45,239 nucleotides of DNA from an uncultured Granulicatella sp. (GCA_934193545.1 CAKPVL010000007.1:1-45239); one strand, 5' to 3'. Counted from the first letter of the stretch, positions 7,977 through 19,934 are shown. Notes: a model not told the origin generated them from the sequence alone. Program-made: numbers and translations.

Positions 7977-10900
7977 TTGGCACATCATGATGTGAAATAC
8001 GGTAGACACCGTGTGCGTAGAAGTTATGCACGAATCAGTGAAGTATTAGAATTACCTAATCTGATTGAAATCCAAACAGATTCTTACCAATGGTTCCTAG
8101 ATGAAGGTATCCGCGAAATGTTCAAGGATATTTCTCCAATCGAAGACCACACTGGTAACTTGTCATTGGAATTCTTAGATTACGAATTACATGCTCCAAA
8201 ATATAACATACAAGAAGCTAGAAACCACGACGCAAATTACTCGGCTCCAATTTACGTGAAAATGCGTTTAGTGAACAAAGAAACTGGCGAAGTGAAAGAC
8301 CAAGAAGTATTCTTCGGTGACTTCCCATTAATGACTGAAATGGGTACATTTATCATTAATGGTGCAGAACGTGTAATTGTATCTCAATTAGTTCGTTCTC
8401 CTGGTGCTTATTTCCATGACAGACCTGACAAAAACGGTAAACAATTATATGGTTCAACATTAATTCCAAACCGTGGTGCATGGTTAGAGTACGAAACAGA
8501 CTCAAAAGACATTTCTTATGTACGTATCGACCGTACTCGTAAAATCCCATTAACGGTATTAGTTCGTGCGTTAGGTTTCGGTTCAGATGACCTTATCCAA
8601 GAAATCTTCGGGGATAGCGAAACATTACGTTTAACATTAGATAAAGATGTTCATAAACGTATGGATGAATCTCGTACAGAAGAAGCATTAAAAGATATTT
8701 ATGACCGTCTACGTCCTGGTGAACCAAAAACAGCTGAAAGTTCACGTAACTTATTAACAGCTCGTTTCTTCGACCCACGCCGCTATGATTTAGCAGCAGT
8801 AGGACGCTACAAAGTCAACAAGAAATTAAATCTTAAAACTCGTTTATTACACCAAACAATCGCTGAGAACTTAGTAGATCCTGAAACAGGCGAAATCGTT
8901 GTAGAAAAAGGAACTGTTCTTGAACGCGACGTAATGGAAAAAGTAGTAGAAGTACTTGAAAAAGGTGCGAACTTATTTACTTTACATCCATCAGAAGACG
9001 GTGTAATCAAAGACCCTGTAACAATTCAAACAGTAGAAGTTTACTCACCAGTTGATCCAGAACGCGTGATTAAAATCATCGGTAACGGAAACGTTGCTGA
9101 AGACGTGAAACACGTAACTGCAAGCGACATTATCGCAACAATCAGCTACTTCTTAAACCTTTACGAAGGAATCGGAACAACAGACGACATCGACCACTTA
9201 GGAAACCGTCGTATCCGTTCAGTAGGGGAATTATTACAAAACCAATTCCGTATCGGTTTATCTCGTATGGAACGTGTGGTTCGCGAACGTATGTCTATTC
9301 AAGACACTGCAACAGTGACACCACAACAATTAGTAAATATTCGTCCAGTCGTTGCGGCAATTAAAGAGTTCTTCGGATCTTCTCAATTATCACAATTCAT
9401 GGACCAAACAAACCCATTAGGAGAGTTAACACACAAACGCCGTCTATCAGCATTAGGACCTGGTGGTTTGACTCGTGACCGTGCCGGATATGAAGTTCGT
9501 GACGTTCACTATTCTCACTATGGCCGTATGTGTCCTATCGAAACTCCTGAGGGACCAAACATCGGGTTGATCAACAGCTTATCAACATATGCGAAGATCA
9601 ACAAATATGGTTTCATCGAAACTCCATACCGTCGTGTAGACTGGAACACTCATAAAGTTACAGATAAGATCGACTACTTAACAGCTGACGAAGAAGATAG
9701 CTTCGTAGTAGCGCAAGCAAACTCTCCATTAAATGAAGACGGAAGCTTCGTGAACGATGTTGTTATGGCGCGTTACGTATCTGAAAACTTAGAAGTGCCA
9801 GTAGACCGCGTGGACTACATGGACGTTTCTCCAAAACAAGTAGTTGCAGTTGCGACAGCATGTATCCCATTCTTAGAAAACGACGACTCAAACCGTGCGT
9901 TGATGGGTGCGAACATGCAACGTCAAGCTGTTCCATTGTTAAATCCAAAAGCACCATTCATCGGTACAGGTATGGAATACGTATCTGCGCATGACTCAGG
10001 GGTTGCCTTGTTATGTAAACGTGATGGTGTTGTCGAATTCGTTGATGCTAAAGAAGTACGTGTACGTACAGCTGATGGCTCATTAGATACTTACCAAATC
10101 ACTAAGTTCCACGGATCAAACGCGGGTATGTGTTACAACCAACGTCCAATCGTGGCACAAGGGGATAAAGTAGTTAAAGGCGAAATCCTAGCAGACGGAC
10201 CGTCTATGGAAAAAGGTGAATTAGCATTAGGACAAAACGTTCTAGTAGCGTTCATGACTTGGGAAGGTTACAACTACGAGGATGCGGTTATCATGAGTGA
10301 ACGTCTAGTGAAAGACGATGTGTATACATCAATTCACATCGACGACTACGATTCAGAAGCTCGTGATACAAAACTTGGACCTGAAGAAATTACTCGTGAG
10401 ATTCCAAACGTTGGGGAAGACGCATTGAAGAACCTTGACGCTGACGGAATTATCCGTATCGGTGCCGAAGTTAAAGATGGCGACATCTTAGTCGGTAAAG
10501 TAACTCCTAAAGGGTTAACAGAACAATCACCAGAAGAACGTTTATTACACGCAATCTTCGGTGAAAAAGCTCGTGAAGTTCGTGACACATCTCTACGTGT
10601 ACCTCACGGCGGTGGCGGTATTGTCCGCGATGTACGTGTGTTCACACGTGCAGCAGGTGATGAATTAGCACCTGGCGTAAACAAATTAGTTCGTGTATAT
10701 ATTGTACAAAAACGTAAAATCAATGAAGGGGATAAGATGGCCGGACGTCACGGTAATAAAGGGGTTGTTTCCCGTATTATGCCGGAAGAAGATATGCCAT
10801 TCTTACCAGATGGAACACCAGTTGACATCATGTTAAACCCATTAGGGGTACCTTCACGTATGAACATCGGACAAGTGTTAGAGTTACACTTAGGGATGGC

Positions 10901-11618
10901 TGCTCGTGAATTAGGTATTTACATCGCAACACCAGTATTCGATGGTGCGCAAGATGAAGACGTATGGGGAACTGTTGCAGAAGCGGGTATGGCTCGTGAT
11001 GCGAAAACAATTCTATATGATGGACGTACAGGTGAACCATTCGATAACCGTGTGTCAGTAGGGGTTATGTACATGATCAAACTTGCCCACATGGTTGACG
11101 ACAAACTTCACGCTCGTTCAATTGGACCATACTCACTCGTTACACAACAACCTCTTGGAGGTAAAGCGCAATTTGGTGGACAACGTTTCGGGGAAATGGA
11201 AGTATGGGCACTGGAAGCTTATGGTGCTGCTTATACATTACAAGAAATCCTAACGTACAAATCAGATGACGTTGTTGGTCGTGTGAAGACTTACGAATCA
11301 ATCGTTAAAGGTCAACAAATTTCACGTCCAGGAGTTCCAGAATCATTCCGCGTATTAGTAAAAGAATTACAAGCTTTAGGTCTTGATATGAAAGTACTTG
11401 ACGCACAAGATGAAGAAATCAAACTTGAAGATATGGACGAAGACGAAGGAATTCGTTTCAGTGACGTTGAAAGAACAAATGATAGACGTGCTCAATTAGA
11501 TGAGTATTCTGATCGTGCAGCTGAATTATCAGCAGCAGAAGAAGCAGCTGACGCAGCTGAAGAAGATGCAGCCGATGTAGAAGACGTTGAAGACAATTTT
11601 GATACTGACGAAGAGTAA
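7977..11618 (+). CDS. rpoB: DNA-directed RNA polymerase subunit beta
   Basis: 1213 residues from TTG 7977, preceded by AGGGGTGG. The start fits the RpoB family, whose conserved part begins at [19 protein letters not shown]. The rifampicin pocket (about residues 464-530) reads [20 protein letters not shown] followed by [14 protein letters not shown]. The positions where resistance usually arises (Gln, Asp, His and Ser of that cluster) are wild type. [15 protein letters not shown] near residue 920 is the conserved lysine-rich active-site region, and the C-terminal anchor to beta-prime is present. An acidic tail of about 50 residues ends the protein. rpoC follows after 51 bases. The long leader and its terminator suggest attenuation control. 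Confidence 0.98.
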   Translation: MAHHDVKYGRHRVRRSYARISEVLELPNLIEIQTDSYQWFLDEGIREMFKDISPIEDHTGNLSLEFLDYELHAPKYNIQEARNHDANYSAPIYVKMRLVNKETGEVKDQEVFFGDFPLMTEMGTFIINGAERVIVSQLVRSPGAYFHDRPDKNGKQLYGSTLIPNRGAWLEYETDSKDISYVRIDRTRKIPLTVLVRALGFGSDDLIQEIFGDSETLRLTLDKDVHKRMDESRTEEALKDIYDRLRPGEPKTAESSRNLLTARFFDPRRYDLAAVGRYKVNKKLNLKTRLLHQTIAENLVDPETGEIVVEKGTVLERDVMEKVVEVLEKGANLFTLHPSEDGVIKDPVTIQTVEVYSPVDPERVIKIIGNGNVAEDVKHVTASDIIATISYFLNLYEGIGTTDDIDHLGNRRIRSVGELLQNQFRIGLSRMERVVRERMSIQDTATVTPQQLVNIRPVVAAIKEFFGSSQLSQFMDQTNPLGELTHKRRLSALGPGGLTRDRAGYEVRDVHYSHYGRMCPIETPEGPNIGLINSLSTYAKINKYGFIETPYRRVDWNTHKVTDKIDYLTADEEDSFVVAQANSPLNEDGSFVNDVVMARYVSENLEVPVDRVDYMDVSPKQVVAVATACIPFLENDDSNRALMGANMQRQAVPLLNPKAPFIGTGMEYVSAHDSGVALLCKRDGVVEFVDAKEVRVRTADGSLDTYQITKFHGSNAGMCYNQRPIVAQGDKVVKGEILADGPSMEKGELALGQNVLVAFMTWEGYNYEDAVIMSERLVKDDVYTSIHIDDYDSEARDTKLGPEEITREIPNVGEDALKNLDADGIIRIGAEVKDGDILVGKVTPKGLTEQSPEERLLHAIFGEKAREVRDTSLRVPHGGGGIVRDVRVFTRAAGDELAPGVNKLVRVYIVQKRKINEGDKMAGRHGNKGVVSRIMPEEDMPFLPDGTPVDIMLNPLGVPSRMNIGQVLELHLGMAARELGIYIATPVFDGAQDEDVWGTVAEAGMARDAKTILYDGRTGEPFDNRVSVGVMYMIKLAHMVDDKLHARSIGPYSLVTQQPLGGKAQFGGQRFGEMEVWALEAYGAAYTLQEILTYKSDDVVGRVKTYESIVKGQQISRPGVPESFRVLVKELQALGLDMKVLDAQDEEIKLEDMDEDEGIRFSDVERTNDRRAQLDEYSDRAAELSAAEEAADAAEEDAADVEDVEDNFDTDEE

Positions 11619-11626
11619 TAGAACTA

Positions 11627-11649
11627 TTGGAATCGTAGGGCAATTCCAA
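11627..11649 (+). other. small hairpin in the rpoB-rpoC gap
   Basis: TTGGAAT (11627-11633) pairs with ATTCCAA (11643-11649), just upstream of the rpoC ribosome site AGGGAGGT. There is no T-run, so it is not a terminator. It could be an RNA-processing or stability element. Confidence 0.4.
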
Positions 11650-11669
11650 AAGAAAGGGAGGTAGGCCCC

Positions 11670-14600
11670 TTGATAGATGTAAATAATTTTGAAAGTATGC
11701 AGATTGGGTTAGCTTCTCCGGAGAAAATCCGTGAGTGGTCACATGGTGAAGTTACAAAACCAGAAACAATCAACTACCGTACTTTAAAACCAGAACGCGA
11801 TGGTTTATTCTGCGAGAAAATCTTTGGTCCAACAAAAGACTTAGAATGTTCTTGTGGTAAATTAAAGAAAATCAACAACAAAGGGAAAGTCTGCGATCGT
11901 TGTGGCGTTGAAGTAACGCGCTCAAAAGTTCGTCGTGAACGTATGGGACACATCGAATTAGCAGCTCCAGTATCACACGTGTGGTACTTCAAAGGTATTC
12001 CAAGCCGCATGGGACTTGTGTTAGACATGAGTCCACGTGCATTGGAAGAAGTCATTTATTTTGCAAGCTACGTTGTTATTGACGCTGGCGACACAACATT
12101 AATGCACAAACAATTATTAACTGAACGCGAATACCGTGAAAAACGTGCAGAGTTCGGAACTCGTTTCCATGCTGCAATGGGTGCGGAAGCCGTTCAAGAG
12201 TTATTAAACAACGTTGACTTAGACGCTGAAATCGCTGAATTAAAAGAAGAGTTGAAAACAGCTCAAGGTCAAAAACGTACTCGTGCAATCCGTCGTTTAG
12301 ACATTTTAGATGCCTTCAAAGAATCAGGAAACCAACCTGGTTGGATGGTAATGGATGTTATTCCAGTTATCCCACCAGATTTACGTCCAATGGTTCAATT
12401 AGAAGGTGGACGTTTTGCAACAAGTGACTTGAACGATTTATACCGTCGTGTGATTAACCGTAATAACCGTCTAAAACGTTTATTAGAATTAAACGCACCT
12501 CGTATCATCGTTCAAAACGAAAAACGTATGTTACAAGAAGCAGTGGATGCTTTAATCGATAATGGTCGTCGTGGCCGTCCAGTAACTGGACCAGGTAACC
12601 GTCCATTGAAATCATTAAGCCACATGCTTAAAGGGAAACAAGGTCGTTTCCGTCAAAACCTACTTGGTAAACGTGTAGACTACTCTGGACGTTCTGTAAT
12701 CGTAGTAGGACCAAACTTGAAGATGTACCAATGTGGTCTTCCTAAAGAAATGGCGATTGAATTATTCAAACCTTTTGTAATGAAAGAATTAGTTGAACGT
12801 GAAATCGCTGGAAACATCAAGAGCGCTAAACGAAAAATTGAACGTTTAGATGACGATATTTGGGGAATCCTTGAAGAAGTGATTCGTGAGCACCCAGTTC
12901 TATTGAACCGTGCACCTACACTTCACAGACTAGGGATTCAAGCGTTCGAACCAACTCTAGTAGAAGGTCGTGCGATTCGTCTTCACCCGTTAGTGTGTGA
13001 AGCCTACAATGCCGATTTCGACGGAGACCAAATGGCGGTTCACGTGCCACTATCTCAAGAAGCTCAAGCTGAAGCTCGCTTATTAATGTTAGCGGCTCAA
13101 AACATCCTAAATCCTAAAGATGGTAAACCAGTAGTTACACCATCTCAAGACATGGTTTTAGGGAACTATTACTTAACAATGGAACAAGAAGGCCGTGTTG
13201 GTGAAGGTATGTTCTTCAAAGACATGGACGAAGCAATCTTGGCTTACAACAATGGATACGTTCATTTACACAGCCGTATTGCGATTCCTGCAAGCTCACT
13301 TCCACATAAACCATTTACAGAGTGGCAAAAAGAGAGAATGATGGTAACGACTGTTGGTAAATTATTATTCAACGAAATCATGCCAAACGAATTCCCTTAC
13401 TTAAATGAGCCAACAATGGAAAACTTAGAAGTGGCTACACCAGATAAATACTTCTTAGAAGCAGGCGCAAACATTAAAGAAGAAATCGCAGGACGCGAAA
13501 TCGTTGCACCATTCAAGAAGAAAAACTTAGGTCAAATCATCGCCGAAGTGTTCAAACGATTCCATATCACTGAAACTTCAATGATGTTAGACCGTATGAA
13601 AGACTTAGGATATAAATTCTCAACTCGTGCTGGTTTAACAGTAGGGATTGCAGATATTTCAGTTGCGGACAACAAGAAAGAAATTCTTGAAGAAGCACAT
13701 AAACAAGTCGACAACATCTCTAAATTATTCCGTCGTGGTTTAATTACAGATGATGAACGTTATGAACGTGTTATCGAAACATGGAACAAAGCGAAAGATG
13801 ATATCCAAAAAGCGTTAATTCGCACATTAGGTTCTCGTAACCCAATCTTCATGATGAGTGATTCTGGAGCCCGTGGTAACATCTCTAACTTTACTCAGCT
13901 TGCTGGTATGCGTGGACTTATGGCCGCTCCTAACGGTAAGATCATGGAATTACCGGTAACATCAAACTTCCGTGAAGGGTTAACCGTTATGGAAATGTTC
14001 TTGTCTACTCACGGTGCTCGTAAAGGGATGACCGATACGGCCTTGAAGACAGCCGACTCAGGTTACTTAACTCGTCGTTTAGTAGACGTTGCGCAAGATG
14101 TGATCATTCGTGAAACAGACTGCGGAAGCGATCGTGGTTTAACAATTACTGCGATTAAAGAAGGAAATGAAGTCATTGAAACACTTGAAGAACGTATGTT
14201 AGGACGTTACGCACAACGTTCAGTGAAACATCCTGAAACAGGTGAAGTGTTAGTCGCACGCAATGAAATCATTACTGAAGATATTGCTCGTAAGATTATC
14301 GAAGCTGGAATCGAAGAAATTACAATTCGTTCAGCGTTCACATGTGATACAAAACATGGTGTATGTAAATACTGTTACGGACGTAACTTAGCTACAGGTT
14401 CAGAAGTTGAAGTTGGGGAAGCAGTTGGTACAATTGCCGCTCAATCAATCGGGGAACCTGGTACACAGTTAACAATGCGTACGTTCCATACCGGTGGGGT
14501 TGCCGGAGACGATATTACTCAAGGTTTACCTCGTATCCAAGAAATCTTCGAAGCGCGTAATCCTAAAGGGGTTGCGACAATCAGTGAAGTAGCGGGTGAA

Positions 14601-15314
14601 GTAGTTTCTATCGAAGAAAATGCTGGAAGCCGTACTAAAGAAATTACAATTAAAGGCTCTACAGATACTCGTTCTTATACAGTTCCATTTACAGCTCGTC
14701 TAAAAGTGGAAGAAGGACAAATCATCGATCGTGGTGCTCCATTAACTGAAGGTTCTATCGATCCTAAAGATTTATTACGTGTTCGTGACGTATTATCAGT
14801 TGAAAACTACTTATTACGTGAAGTACAAAAAGTATACCGTATGCAAGGGGTAGAAATCGGCGATAAACACGTTGAGGTAATGGTTCGTCAAATGTTACGC
14901 AAAGTTCGCGTAATGGATCCAGGTTCAACTGAAATCCTTCCAGGAACATTACTTGATATTGCAGACTTTACAGAACGTAACCGCTCTGCAATCATGAACG
15001 GTGAAGTACCTGCGACAGCTCGTCCTGTATTACTAGGTATTACAAAAGCTTCATTAGAAACAAACAGCTTCTTGTCTGCTGCATCATTCCAAGAAACAAC
15101 TCGTGTCTTGACAGATGCTTCTATCCGCGGCAAGAAAGACCACTTACTAGGATTGAAAGAAAATGTTATCATCGGTAAGATCATCCCTGCTGGTACAGGT
15201 ATGGCTCGTTACCGCAATATGGAAACAAGTACTTCAGAACCAGTATTACCAGTGGAACAAACAGAAGTTGTTATTGTTGAATCAACACCTTCTGAAGAAG
15301 ACACAAATGAATAA
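11670..15314 (+). CDS. rpoC: DNA-directed RNA polymerase subunit beta-prime
   Basis: 1214 residues from TTG 11670, with AGGGAGGT upstream. The family N-terminus reads [20 protein letters not shown]. The first zinc site is CSCGKLKK...CDRCGVEV at about residues 58-80, and the catalytic magnesium loop [12 protein letters not shown] lies near residue 448. The second zinc site is formed by [11 protein letters not shown] near residue 890, and the trigger-loop region is [11 protein letters not shown] near residue 935. The acidic tail is short. It forms the catalytic core of RNA polymerase with RpoB and is co-transcribed with it. A terminator follows 16 bases after the stop. Confidence 0.98.
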   Translation: MIDVNNFESMQIGLASPEKIREWSHGEVTKPETINYRTLKPERDGLFCEKIFGPTKDLECSCGKLKKINNKGKVCDRCGVEVTRSKVRRERMGHIELAAPVSHVWYFKGIPSRMGLVLDMSPRALEEVIYFASYVVIDAGDTTLMHKQLLTEREYREKRAEFGTRFHAAMGAEAVQELLNNVDLDAEIAELKEELKTAQGQKRTRAIRRLDILDAFKESGNQPGWMVMDVIPVIPPDLRPMVQLEGGRFATSDLNDLYRRVINRNNRLKRLLELNAPRIIVQNEKRMLQEAVDALIDNGRRGRPVTGPGNRPLKSLSHMLKGKQGRFRQNLLGKRVDYSGRSVIVVGPNLKMYQCGLPKEMAIELFKPFVMKELVEREIAGNIKSAKRKIERLDDDIWGILEEVIREHPVLLNRAPTLHRLGIQAFEPTLVEGRAIRLHPLVCEAYNADFDGDQMAVHVPLSQEAQAEARLLMLAAQNILNPKDGKPVVTPSQDMVLGNYYLTMEQEGRVGEGMFFKDMDEAILAYNNGYVHLHSRIAIPASSLPHKPFTEWQKERMMVTTVGKLLFNEIMPNEFPYLNEPTMENLEVATPDKYFLEAGANIKEEIAGREIVAPFKKKNLGQIIAEVFKRFHITETSMMLDRMKDLGYKFSTRAGLTVGIADISVADNKKEILEEAHKQVDNISKLFRRGLITDDERYERVIETWNKAKDDIQKALIRTLGSRNPIFMMSDSGARGNISNFTQLAGMRGLMAAPNGKIMELPVTSNFREGLTVMEMFLSTHGARKGMTDTALKTADSGYLTRRLVDVAQDVIIRETDCGSDRGLTITAIKEGNEVIETLEERMLGRYAQRSVKHPETGEVLVARNEIITEDIARKIIEAGIEEITIRSAFTCDTKHGVCKYCYGRNLATGSEVEVGEAVGTIAAQSIGEPGTQLTMRTFHTGGVAGDDITQGLPRIQEIFEARNPKGVATISEVAGEVVSIEENAGSRTKEITIKGSTDTRSYTVPFTARLKVEEGQIIDRGAPLTEGSIDPKDLLRVRDVLSVENYLLREVQKVYRMQGVEIGDKHVEVMVRQMLRKVRVMDPGSTEILPGTLLDIADFTERNRSAIMNGEVPATARPVLLGITKASLETNSFLSAASFQETTRVLTDASIRGKKDHLLGLKENVIIGKIIPAGTGMARYRNMETSTSEPVLPVEQTEVVIVESTPSEEDTNE

Positions 15315-15329
15315 TCTGTGACTTTCAGG

Positions 15330-15361
15330 CACCCTGTAGCGAAAGCTATGGGGTGTTTTTT
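15330..15361 (+). terminator. rho-independent terminator of rpoBC
   Basis: CACCCTGTAGC pairs with GCTATGGGGTG (with G-T pairs) around a GAAA tetraloop and is followed by six T. Confidence 0.93.
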
Positions 15362-15438
15362 CTTTGGAACTTCATAAAACATTCTCTGAGAATCAATGAG
15401 TCTAGGGTATAATAAGCCAAACTTAAGAATGGAGTTAA

Positions 15439-16053
15439 ATGATGAACAAAACAACAAAACTCTTAGGTCTTGCAGCCGCAAGCTTATTAGCCGCTTGTTC
15501 TAACCAAGCAGCACCTGCAGAGACTACGCAAGCAACAACAGCGCAACCAACGACTGTGCAAGCGACAACTCAAGCACCAGCTACGACTGCTACAAATACA
15601 ACTGTAGCAACTAACGCTTCTGAAGAAGCAATGGGAAGCCAGAATGCAATGCAAAAAGAACTTGTAGATGCATTTAAGAAGGAATTCCCAGCTCTTGATA
15701 TTACCGCGTTAGAATACTCAAACGGAATGTTCTATGAAGTAGAAGCGATGAACGATACGAATGAATATACGTACCGTTACGATAAGTCAGCTAAGACTTT
15801 CATGAAGGTGAATGAAACAACATCAGATAAAGAAGAACATGATGAAGAAAAAATTGACTTAGCTACATTGAAACAAGTGGATGAGATGGCAGCTATCGCT
15901 CAAAAAGAATTCCCAACAGGAGTCCTTCGTGAGTGGAGCGTCGATAAAGATCACGGTGAAGTAATTTGGGAGTTTGATTTATCAGTAAACGGACAACAAG
16001 TGAACGTTAAGATTTCAAACGACACAGGAAAAATTACTGAAGTCGATCGCTAA
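15439..16053 (+). CDS. PepSY-domain lipoprotein
   Basis: 204 residues. The N-terminus is a lipoprotein signal: a KTTK charged stretch, a hydrophobic core and the lipobox LAAC with Cys20. Residues 21-65 are a low-complexity linker rich in Thr, Ala and Gln, probably spanning the wall. Two PepSY-like units follow: one around residues 70-130, and a clear C-terminal one around 150-204 that ends NVKISNDTGKITEVDR. PepSY domains are found in protease propeptides and cell-surface proteins and are thought to restrain peptidases, but the exact role here is unknown. A -10 box TATAAT at 15408-15413 lies before it, and GGAG precedes the paired ATG codons. A terminator follows. Confidence 0.8.
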   Translation: MMNKTTKLLGLAAASLLAACSNQAAPAETTQATTAQPTTVQATTQAPATTATNTTVATNASEEAMGSQNAMQKELVDAFKKEFPALDITALEYSNGMFYEVEAMNDTNEYTYRYDKSAKTFMKVNETTSDKEEHDEEKIDLATLKQVDEMAAIAQKEFPTGVLREWSVDKDHGEVIWEFDLSVNGQQVNVKISNDTGKITEVDR

Positions 16054-16071
16054 TTAAATATTGTTTATAAG

Positions 16072-16117
16072 ATACTCCGTCAAGGATTGTTCATTCAATG
16101 CTTGAGGGGGTATTTTT
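16072..16117 (+). terminator. terminator after the lipoprotein gene
   Basis: ATACTCCGTCAAG (16072-16084) pairs with CTTGAGGGGGTAT (16101-16113) with a 16-base loop, followed by a T-rich stretch. Confidence 0.75.
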
Positions 16118-16368
16118 ATGCTTAAAATTACAAGAAAGAGCCCGAAAATAGATTAAGAAAAGTTTAAGAATTTTGAAAAGTTGAAAAAATTCAACACTAA
16201 AAAAACGAATTAATTCATTGAATAGTGGGAAAAATGAGTCGCAGGTGGAATTAAATCATTTAAAAACATCAAATATATAATATTTTAAATAAAAACTAAA
16301 ACCGCTATCAAATTTATGTAAAAGGTAGTATAATAAAAATGAATAAAAGAAAGATTGGGGTAGTGTAT
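16118..16368 (+). promoter_or_regulatory. AT-rich spacer with a promoter for the next gene
   Basis: About 250 very AT-rich bases without a gene. A TATAAT box lies at 16329-16334, with only a weak -35 candidate (TATCAA at 16306-16311). A -10 box there would start transcription near 16340, so the ATG at 16339 could not be used and ATG 16369 is the likely start. I see nothing else definite. Confidence 0.5.
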
Positions 16369-17448
16369 ATGAGTCAGGAATTGTACCAAAGTATACCGTT
16401 GCTATTTAAGCTCGTAAAAAGGCAAACAGAACTCAAAAATGCTGCCTTTGCTTTTCAGAATAAACGAGGAGCAGTGAAGTTTTTCTTTTTAATTGAACGT
16501 GATGAACAGCAAGATTTACGTTTATTATTCTTCAAAAACGAAGAAGAACTTGTTCGTTATCGACTCTCAGAACGTCTGGTAACCATGTCGGATGAGGTGG
16601 TCGGAGAGGAACGGACCGAAGCGTTTTGGTTTAGAAAAGGCATCGAAATTCAGTTTTCAAAACGTGCGGATTTCGATGAAGAGGAAATCGAATACTTGAA
16701 GCAAAAAGGGTATCCTGTGAAAGGTGCCAGAGAATTGCCGATGATTTCGAGCTTCAATGAACCATTTGATCTATTCGCAGACTTAAAGAAGTCAGAAGTT
16801 CAGTTTGTGCTACGTGTAAGTGATATTCTCTTGCAAGAGGGCAACTGGAAGGAGATTTTGAAGGCTGCTAGTATTCTCGACCAAGAAGACGCGGATTGCT
16901 ATGCTGTTCTCGAATATAATCAAAAAACAAAGGCTGTAAAGTCGCTTGATATTACGCGTAAGGAAATCAGCTTCGATAAGATTGCTGAATTGAAGCCGTT
17001 CTTCCAAGTGAAACCTGAACCCATTGCGGTCAGTGATTTCTCGCTCTTACGTGCAAAAAAGGCGATTCAAGGCATTTTATCAGAAAGTTTTGAGATCCAG
17101 TTGACATTGTCGCCAATTGCGGCCATGGGATTTTATAAGACAGGTGCGTTTATGTTGGCGATAGCCGATGAACGTGAAATCATCTTCTTACAGGAAACAG
17201 ATTTAGATACAAAAGCGATTCAGAATTATATTTTAGAACTCATTATGATGATGGAGGCTGTGCCGCTTCGCTTTATTACAAGTGGACCATTTGCCATGAG
17301 ACTCTCGAATATGGTCGATCAGCTCTTAAAACGACTTGGAACGGATATTGTTATCTTGGATGAACTGCCAACGATGAACCGTTATTCAAGCCTTGCGAAA
17401 ATGGATCTTCTATTATCGCAAAATGATATTGATAATCTTCTCTTTTAA
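16369..17448 (+). CDS. uncharacterised protein, possibly DUF6930-like at the C-terminus
   Basis: 359 residues from ATG 16369 (MSQELYQSIPLL), which has GGGG eight bases upstream. An earlier in-frame ATG at 16339 would sit too close to the -10 box. The protein is soluble, mixed alpha/beta and acidic, without signal peptide or membrane segments. It reads as two parts: an N-terminal half with several FFF-type strands, and a C-terminal segment AMGFYKTGAFMLAIADE...MEAVPLRFITSGPFAMRLS...LGTDIVILDELP. The last part recalls DUF6930-type domains, where a variable helix pair precedes a conserved 'LP' strand. This is a weak resemblance from memory. It is followed by hairpins and then the converging yigZ gene. 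Function unknown. Confidence 0.75.
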   Translation: MSQELYQSIPLLFKLVKRQTELKNAAFAFQNKRGAVKFFFLIERDEQQDLRLLFFKNEEELVRYRLSERLVTMSDEVVGEERTEAFWFRKGIEIQFSKRADFDEEEIEYLKQKGYPVKGARELPMISSFNEPFDLFADLKKSEVQFVLRVSDILLQEGNWKEILKAASILDQEDADCYAVLEYNQKTKAVKSLDITRKEISFDKIAELKPFFQVKPEPIAVSDFSLLRAKKAIQGILSESFEIQLTLSPIAAMGFYKTGAFMLAIADEREIIFLQETDLDTKAIQNYILELIMMMEAVPLRFITSGPFAMRLSNMVDQLLKRLGTDIVILDELPTMNRYSSLAKMDLLLSQNDIDNLLF

Positions 17449-17451
17449 GTG

Positions 17452-17533
17452 AAACGTTGAGACCCGTGCCCTTAACGTTTCCGCTAGTGTAGGAATTGGA
17501 AGGGGGAGAAGCTAAATACTCTCACAGCTTCTC
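17452..17533 (+). other. two hairpins downstream of the unknown gene
   Basis: AAACGTT (17452-17458) pairs with AACGTTT (17474-17480). GAGAAGCT (17506-17513) pairs with AGCTTCTC (17526-17533). Neither is followed by a proper T-run, though the second is followed by pyrimidine-rich sequence. They may form the 3' end of the upstream message. Confidence 0.45.
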
Positions 17534-17564
17534 TGTCCATCCATCCTCGATTGTAAAACATAAG

Positions 17565-17597
17565 AAAAAGAGGTCTATTCGAATGAATAGACCTCTT
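17565..17597 (-). terminator. terminator of yigZ, possibly bidirectional
   Basis: AAGAGGTCTATTC and GAATAGACCTCTT are perfect complements around a 4-base loop. A run of five T follows when read on the reverse strand. On the forward strand TATTTTATT follows, so it may also stop transcripts coming from the left. Confidence 0.9.
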
Positions 17598-17600
17598 ATT

Positions 17601-18236
17601 TTATTGAACTGGATATTCTGTATACATTTCTCCAAGGCTCTCAAACTCCACTTGGTTTTGTAAGAGCTCAATGATGGCTTCTTGGAAAGCTTCGACCTCT
17701 TGAACAGGGAGGCTGCAGGTGAATTGAACATTATTGAGGAAGACTTTATCGACGATGGGGATATTTTGCGTCTGACAATAATATTCCACTTTTCCGACAT
17801 GCGCATAATCAAAAGTTAGGGCAAGTTGGTCTTCGAGTCGGCATTCGACGATTCCAATGGCTTTCAATCCTTCGCTGACAGCCCCAGAATACGCACGAAC
17901 GAGGCCTCCAGCGCCAAGCTTCGTTCCACCAAAGTAACGCGTCACTACAACCGCGACATCCTTTAATTCATTTTTCTTGAGTACTTCTAGCATTGGAACA
18001 CCTGCGGTACCACTTGGCTCACCGTCATCCATCGCGCGCTGCACTTGGTCGTTTTCCCCGATGAGAAAAGCAGAGCAGTTATGTGTTGCTTTCCAATGTT
18101 CTTTTTTGATAGCTTGGATAAATTCGAGCGCTTGTTCTTCGTCTGTTACTCGCTGAAAATGCGCAATAAAACGAGACCCCTTAATCTCGATTTGATTCGT
18201 CCCAGCTTCTTTAATTGTTTTATATCTCTCTAACAT
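17601..18236 (-). CDS. yigZ: IMPACT/YigZ family protein
   Basis: 211 residues, normal for the YigZ/YvyE family. The N-terminal UPF0029 domain carries the signatures HWKATHNCSAFLIG near residue 49, DDGEPSGTAGVPML near residue 70 and VVVTRYFGGTKLGAGGLVRA near residue 95. The C-terminal ferredoxin-like domain (about 140-205) is present. Eukaryotic IMPACT inhibits the kinase GCN2; the bacterial role is not established. GAGGGGAAAG precedes the ATG. It is transcribed alone on the reverse strand and diverges from the DUF1146-murA pair. Confidence 0.93.
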   Translation of the reverse strand: MLERYKTIKEAGTNQIEIKGSRFIAHFQRVTDEEQALEFIQAIKKEHWKATHNCSAFLIGENDQVQRAMDDGEPSGTAGVPMLEVLKKNELKDVAVVVTRYFGGTKLGAGGLVRAYSGAVSEGLKAIGIVECRLEDQLALTFDYAHVGKVEYYCQTQNIPIVDKVFLNNVQFTCSLPVQEVEAFQEAIIELLQNQVEFESLGEMYTEYPVQ

Positions 18237-18349
18237 TCTTTCCCCTCACTTTGGTATTAGTATAGCATAAAGTCGTAAGTATCTCCTGCTTTTTTTTAAT
18301 GGTCAAATATGGTAGTATAGAAAGGCAGTATATGACTGGAGGAGTAGGT

Positions 18350-18580
18350 ATGATTCAAGTAACTTTAATCATTCGAATCACATTGGTTCTTGCTTTTATC
18401 ATGCTAAGCTATTGGGCGTTGCAAGGCATTCAAATCGAGAAAATTCTCAGGAAAGGCCGCGTTCAGGAAGCCCGTATCCTCTTTTTACTCATCGCTATTT
18501 GGATGGGAGCTAGTATAGCTAAAGTCATATTCGATTTATCAGATTATTTAAATCAGTACATTCAGTTGATATTACAGTAG
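18350..18580 (+). CDS. DUF1146 (YwzB-like) small membrane protein
   Basis: 76 residues from ATG 18350, chosen because GGAGGAG lies correctly upstream. It has two predicted membrane segments (about residues 6-24 and 40-60) with a basic loop, QIEKILRKGRVQEARI, between them. This matches DUF1146 proteins such as YwzB. In many Firmicutes the gene sits directly before murA, and here it is 29 bases upstream of murA. The function is unknown; the conserved position suggests a link to the cell envelope. Confidence 0.85.
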   Translation: MIQVTLIIRITLVLAFIMLSYWALQGIQIEKILRKGRVQEARILFLLIAIWMGASIAKVIFDLSDYLNQYIQLILQ

Positions 18581-18609
18581 ATGGATAGAGAGTTTTTGGA
18601 GGTTATTTA

Positions 18610-19926
18610 ATGGATAAGATGATCGTGCTCGGTGGCGATACACGTCTTCAGGGAACAGTAAAAGTAGAAGGAGCTAAAAACGCGGTATTACCGATTTTAG
18701 CAGCAAGTATTTTAGCAGATAAAGGCGTTACTCATTTAACAAATGTACCGAACTTATCAGACGTACATATGATGTTAAACGTGTTAGGTAGCTTAAACGT
18801 TTTAAGTACATTTGACGAAGAAGAAAAGGCCATTACTTTAAATGCCACAAAAGATATTACAACAACTGCAGCGTTTGAATACGTAAGTAAAATGCGTGCG
18901 TCAATCGTTGTAATGGGACCATTATTAGCACGTTTTGGACATGCGCGTGTTGCGATGCCTGGGGGATGTGCTATCGGAAGTCGTCCAATCGACCTTCACT
19001 TAAAAGGATTCGAAGCAATGGGTGCGACAATCGTTCAAACAGAAGGATATATCGAAGCACATGCAGATGAACTTCATGGAGCACGTATTTATTTAGATTT
19101 CCCATCTGTTGGAGCTACTCAAAACATTATGATGGCTGCGACTTTAGCAAAAGGAACAACATATCTCGAAAACGTAGCGCGTGAACCAGAAATCGTCGAC
19201 TTAGCAAACATCTTAAACAAGATGGGTGCGAAAATTGTCGGTGCTGGAACAGAAAACATGCGTATTGAAGGGGTAGAACGTTTGGATGGAACAATTCACT
19301 CAATTATCCCAGACCGTATCGAAGCTGGTACATTTATGGTAGCCGCTGCCGTTACAAAAGGTGATGTGTTTATCGAAGATGCGATTGCAGAACACAACCA
19401 ACCATTAATTTCTAAATTAGGCGAAATGGGTGTTCAATTTATCGAAGAAGAAGACGGAATCCGCGTCATCGGTCCAGATGAGTTGAAACCAACTGACGTG
19501 AAGACTTTACCTCACCCAGGTTTCCCAACAGATATGCAAGCGCAAATGACGATTGCACAATTATTAGCTACTGGTACAAGCACAATGACGGAAACAGTAT
19601 TCGAGAACCGTTTCAACCACTTAGAAGAAATGCGTCGTATGGGTGCGCAATTCCGTATTGACTCACATACAGCTGTGATGAGCGGTGCATCCGTATTGTC
19701 AGGAGCTGAAGTACGTGCTACAGACTTACGTGCTGCTGCAGCGTTAATCATAGCGGGAATGGTTGCAAAAGGATATACACGTGTGACAGACTTACAATTC
19801 TTAGACCGTGGATATTATGAGTTCCATCAAAAATTACGTGCATTAGGCGCAACGATTGAACGTGTGGACGAACCAGACGGCCAAGCGTTTACTCACGAAG
19901 ACTTAGAGCGATTATTCGCAGTTTAA
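18610..19926 (+). CDS. murA: UDP-N-acetylglucosamine 1-carboxyvinyltransferase
   Basis: 438 residues, slightly longer than the usual 420-435. It has the EPSP-synthase-like double fold. The N-terminal [18 protein letters not shown] contains the substrate-binding Lys-Asn pair, and the active-site loop [10 protein letters not shown] holds the catalytic Cys120, the residue alkylated by fosfomycin. The conserved [13 protein letters not shown] lies near residue 300. It catalyses the first committed step of peptidoglycan synthesis, transfer of enolpyruvate to UDP-GlcNAc. Low-GC Gram-positives usually have two MurA paralogues; only one is in this window. GGAGG precedes the ATG. A long hairpin-rich gap follows. 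Confidence 0.96.
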   Translation: MDKMIVLGGDTRLQGTVKVEGAKNAVLPILAASILADKGVTHLTNVPNLSDVHMMLNVLGSLNVLSTFDEEEKAITLNATKDITTTAAFEYVSKMRASIVVMGPLLARFGHARVAMPGGCAIGSRPIDLHLKGFEAMGATIVQTEGYIEAHADELHGARIYLDFPSVGATQNIMMAATLAKGTTYLENVAREPEIVDLANILNKMGAKIVGAGTENMRIEGVERLDGTIHSIIPDRIEAGTFMVAAAVTKGDVFIEDAIAEHNQPLISKLGEMGVQFIEEEDGIRVIGPDELKPTDVKTLPHPGFPTDMQAQMTIAQLLATGTSTMTETVFENRFNHLEEMRRMGAQFRIDSHTAVMSGASVLSGAEVRATDLRAAAALIIAGMVAKGYTRVTDLQFLDRGYYEFHQKLRALGATIERVDEPDGQAFTHEDLERLFAV

Positions 19927-19934
19927 AAAATTAA

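Noticed and set aside
9370..9570. Rifampicin-resistance substitution in rpoB
   Set aside because: The Gln, Asp, His and Ser positions of the pocket are all wild type.
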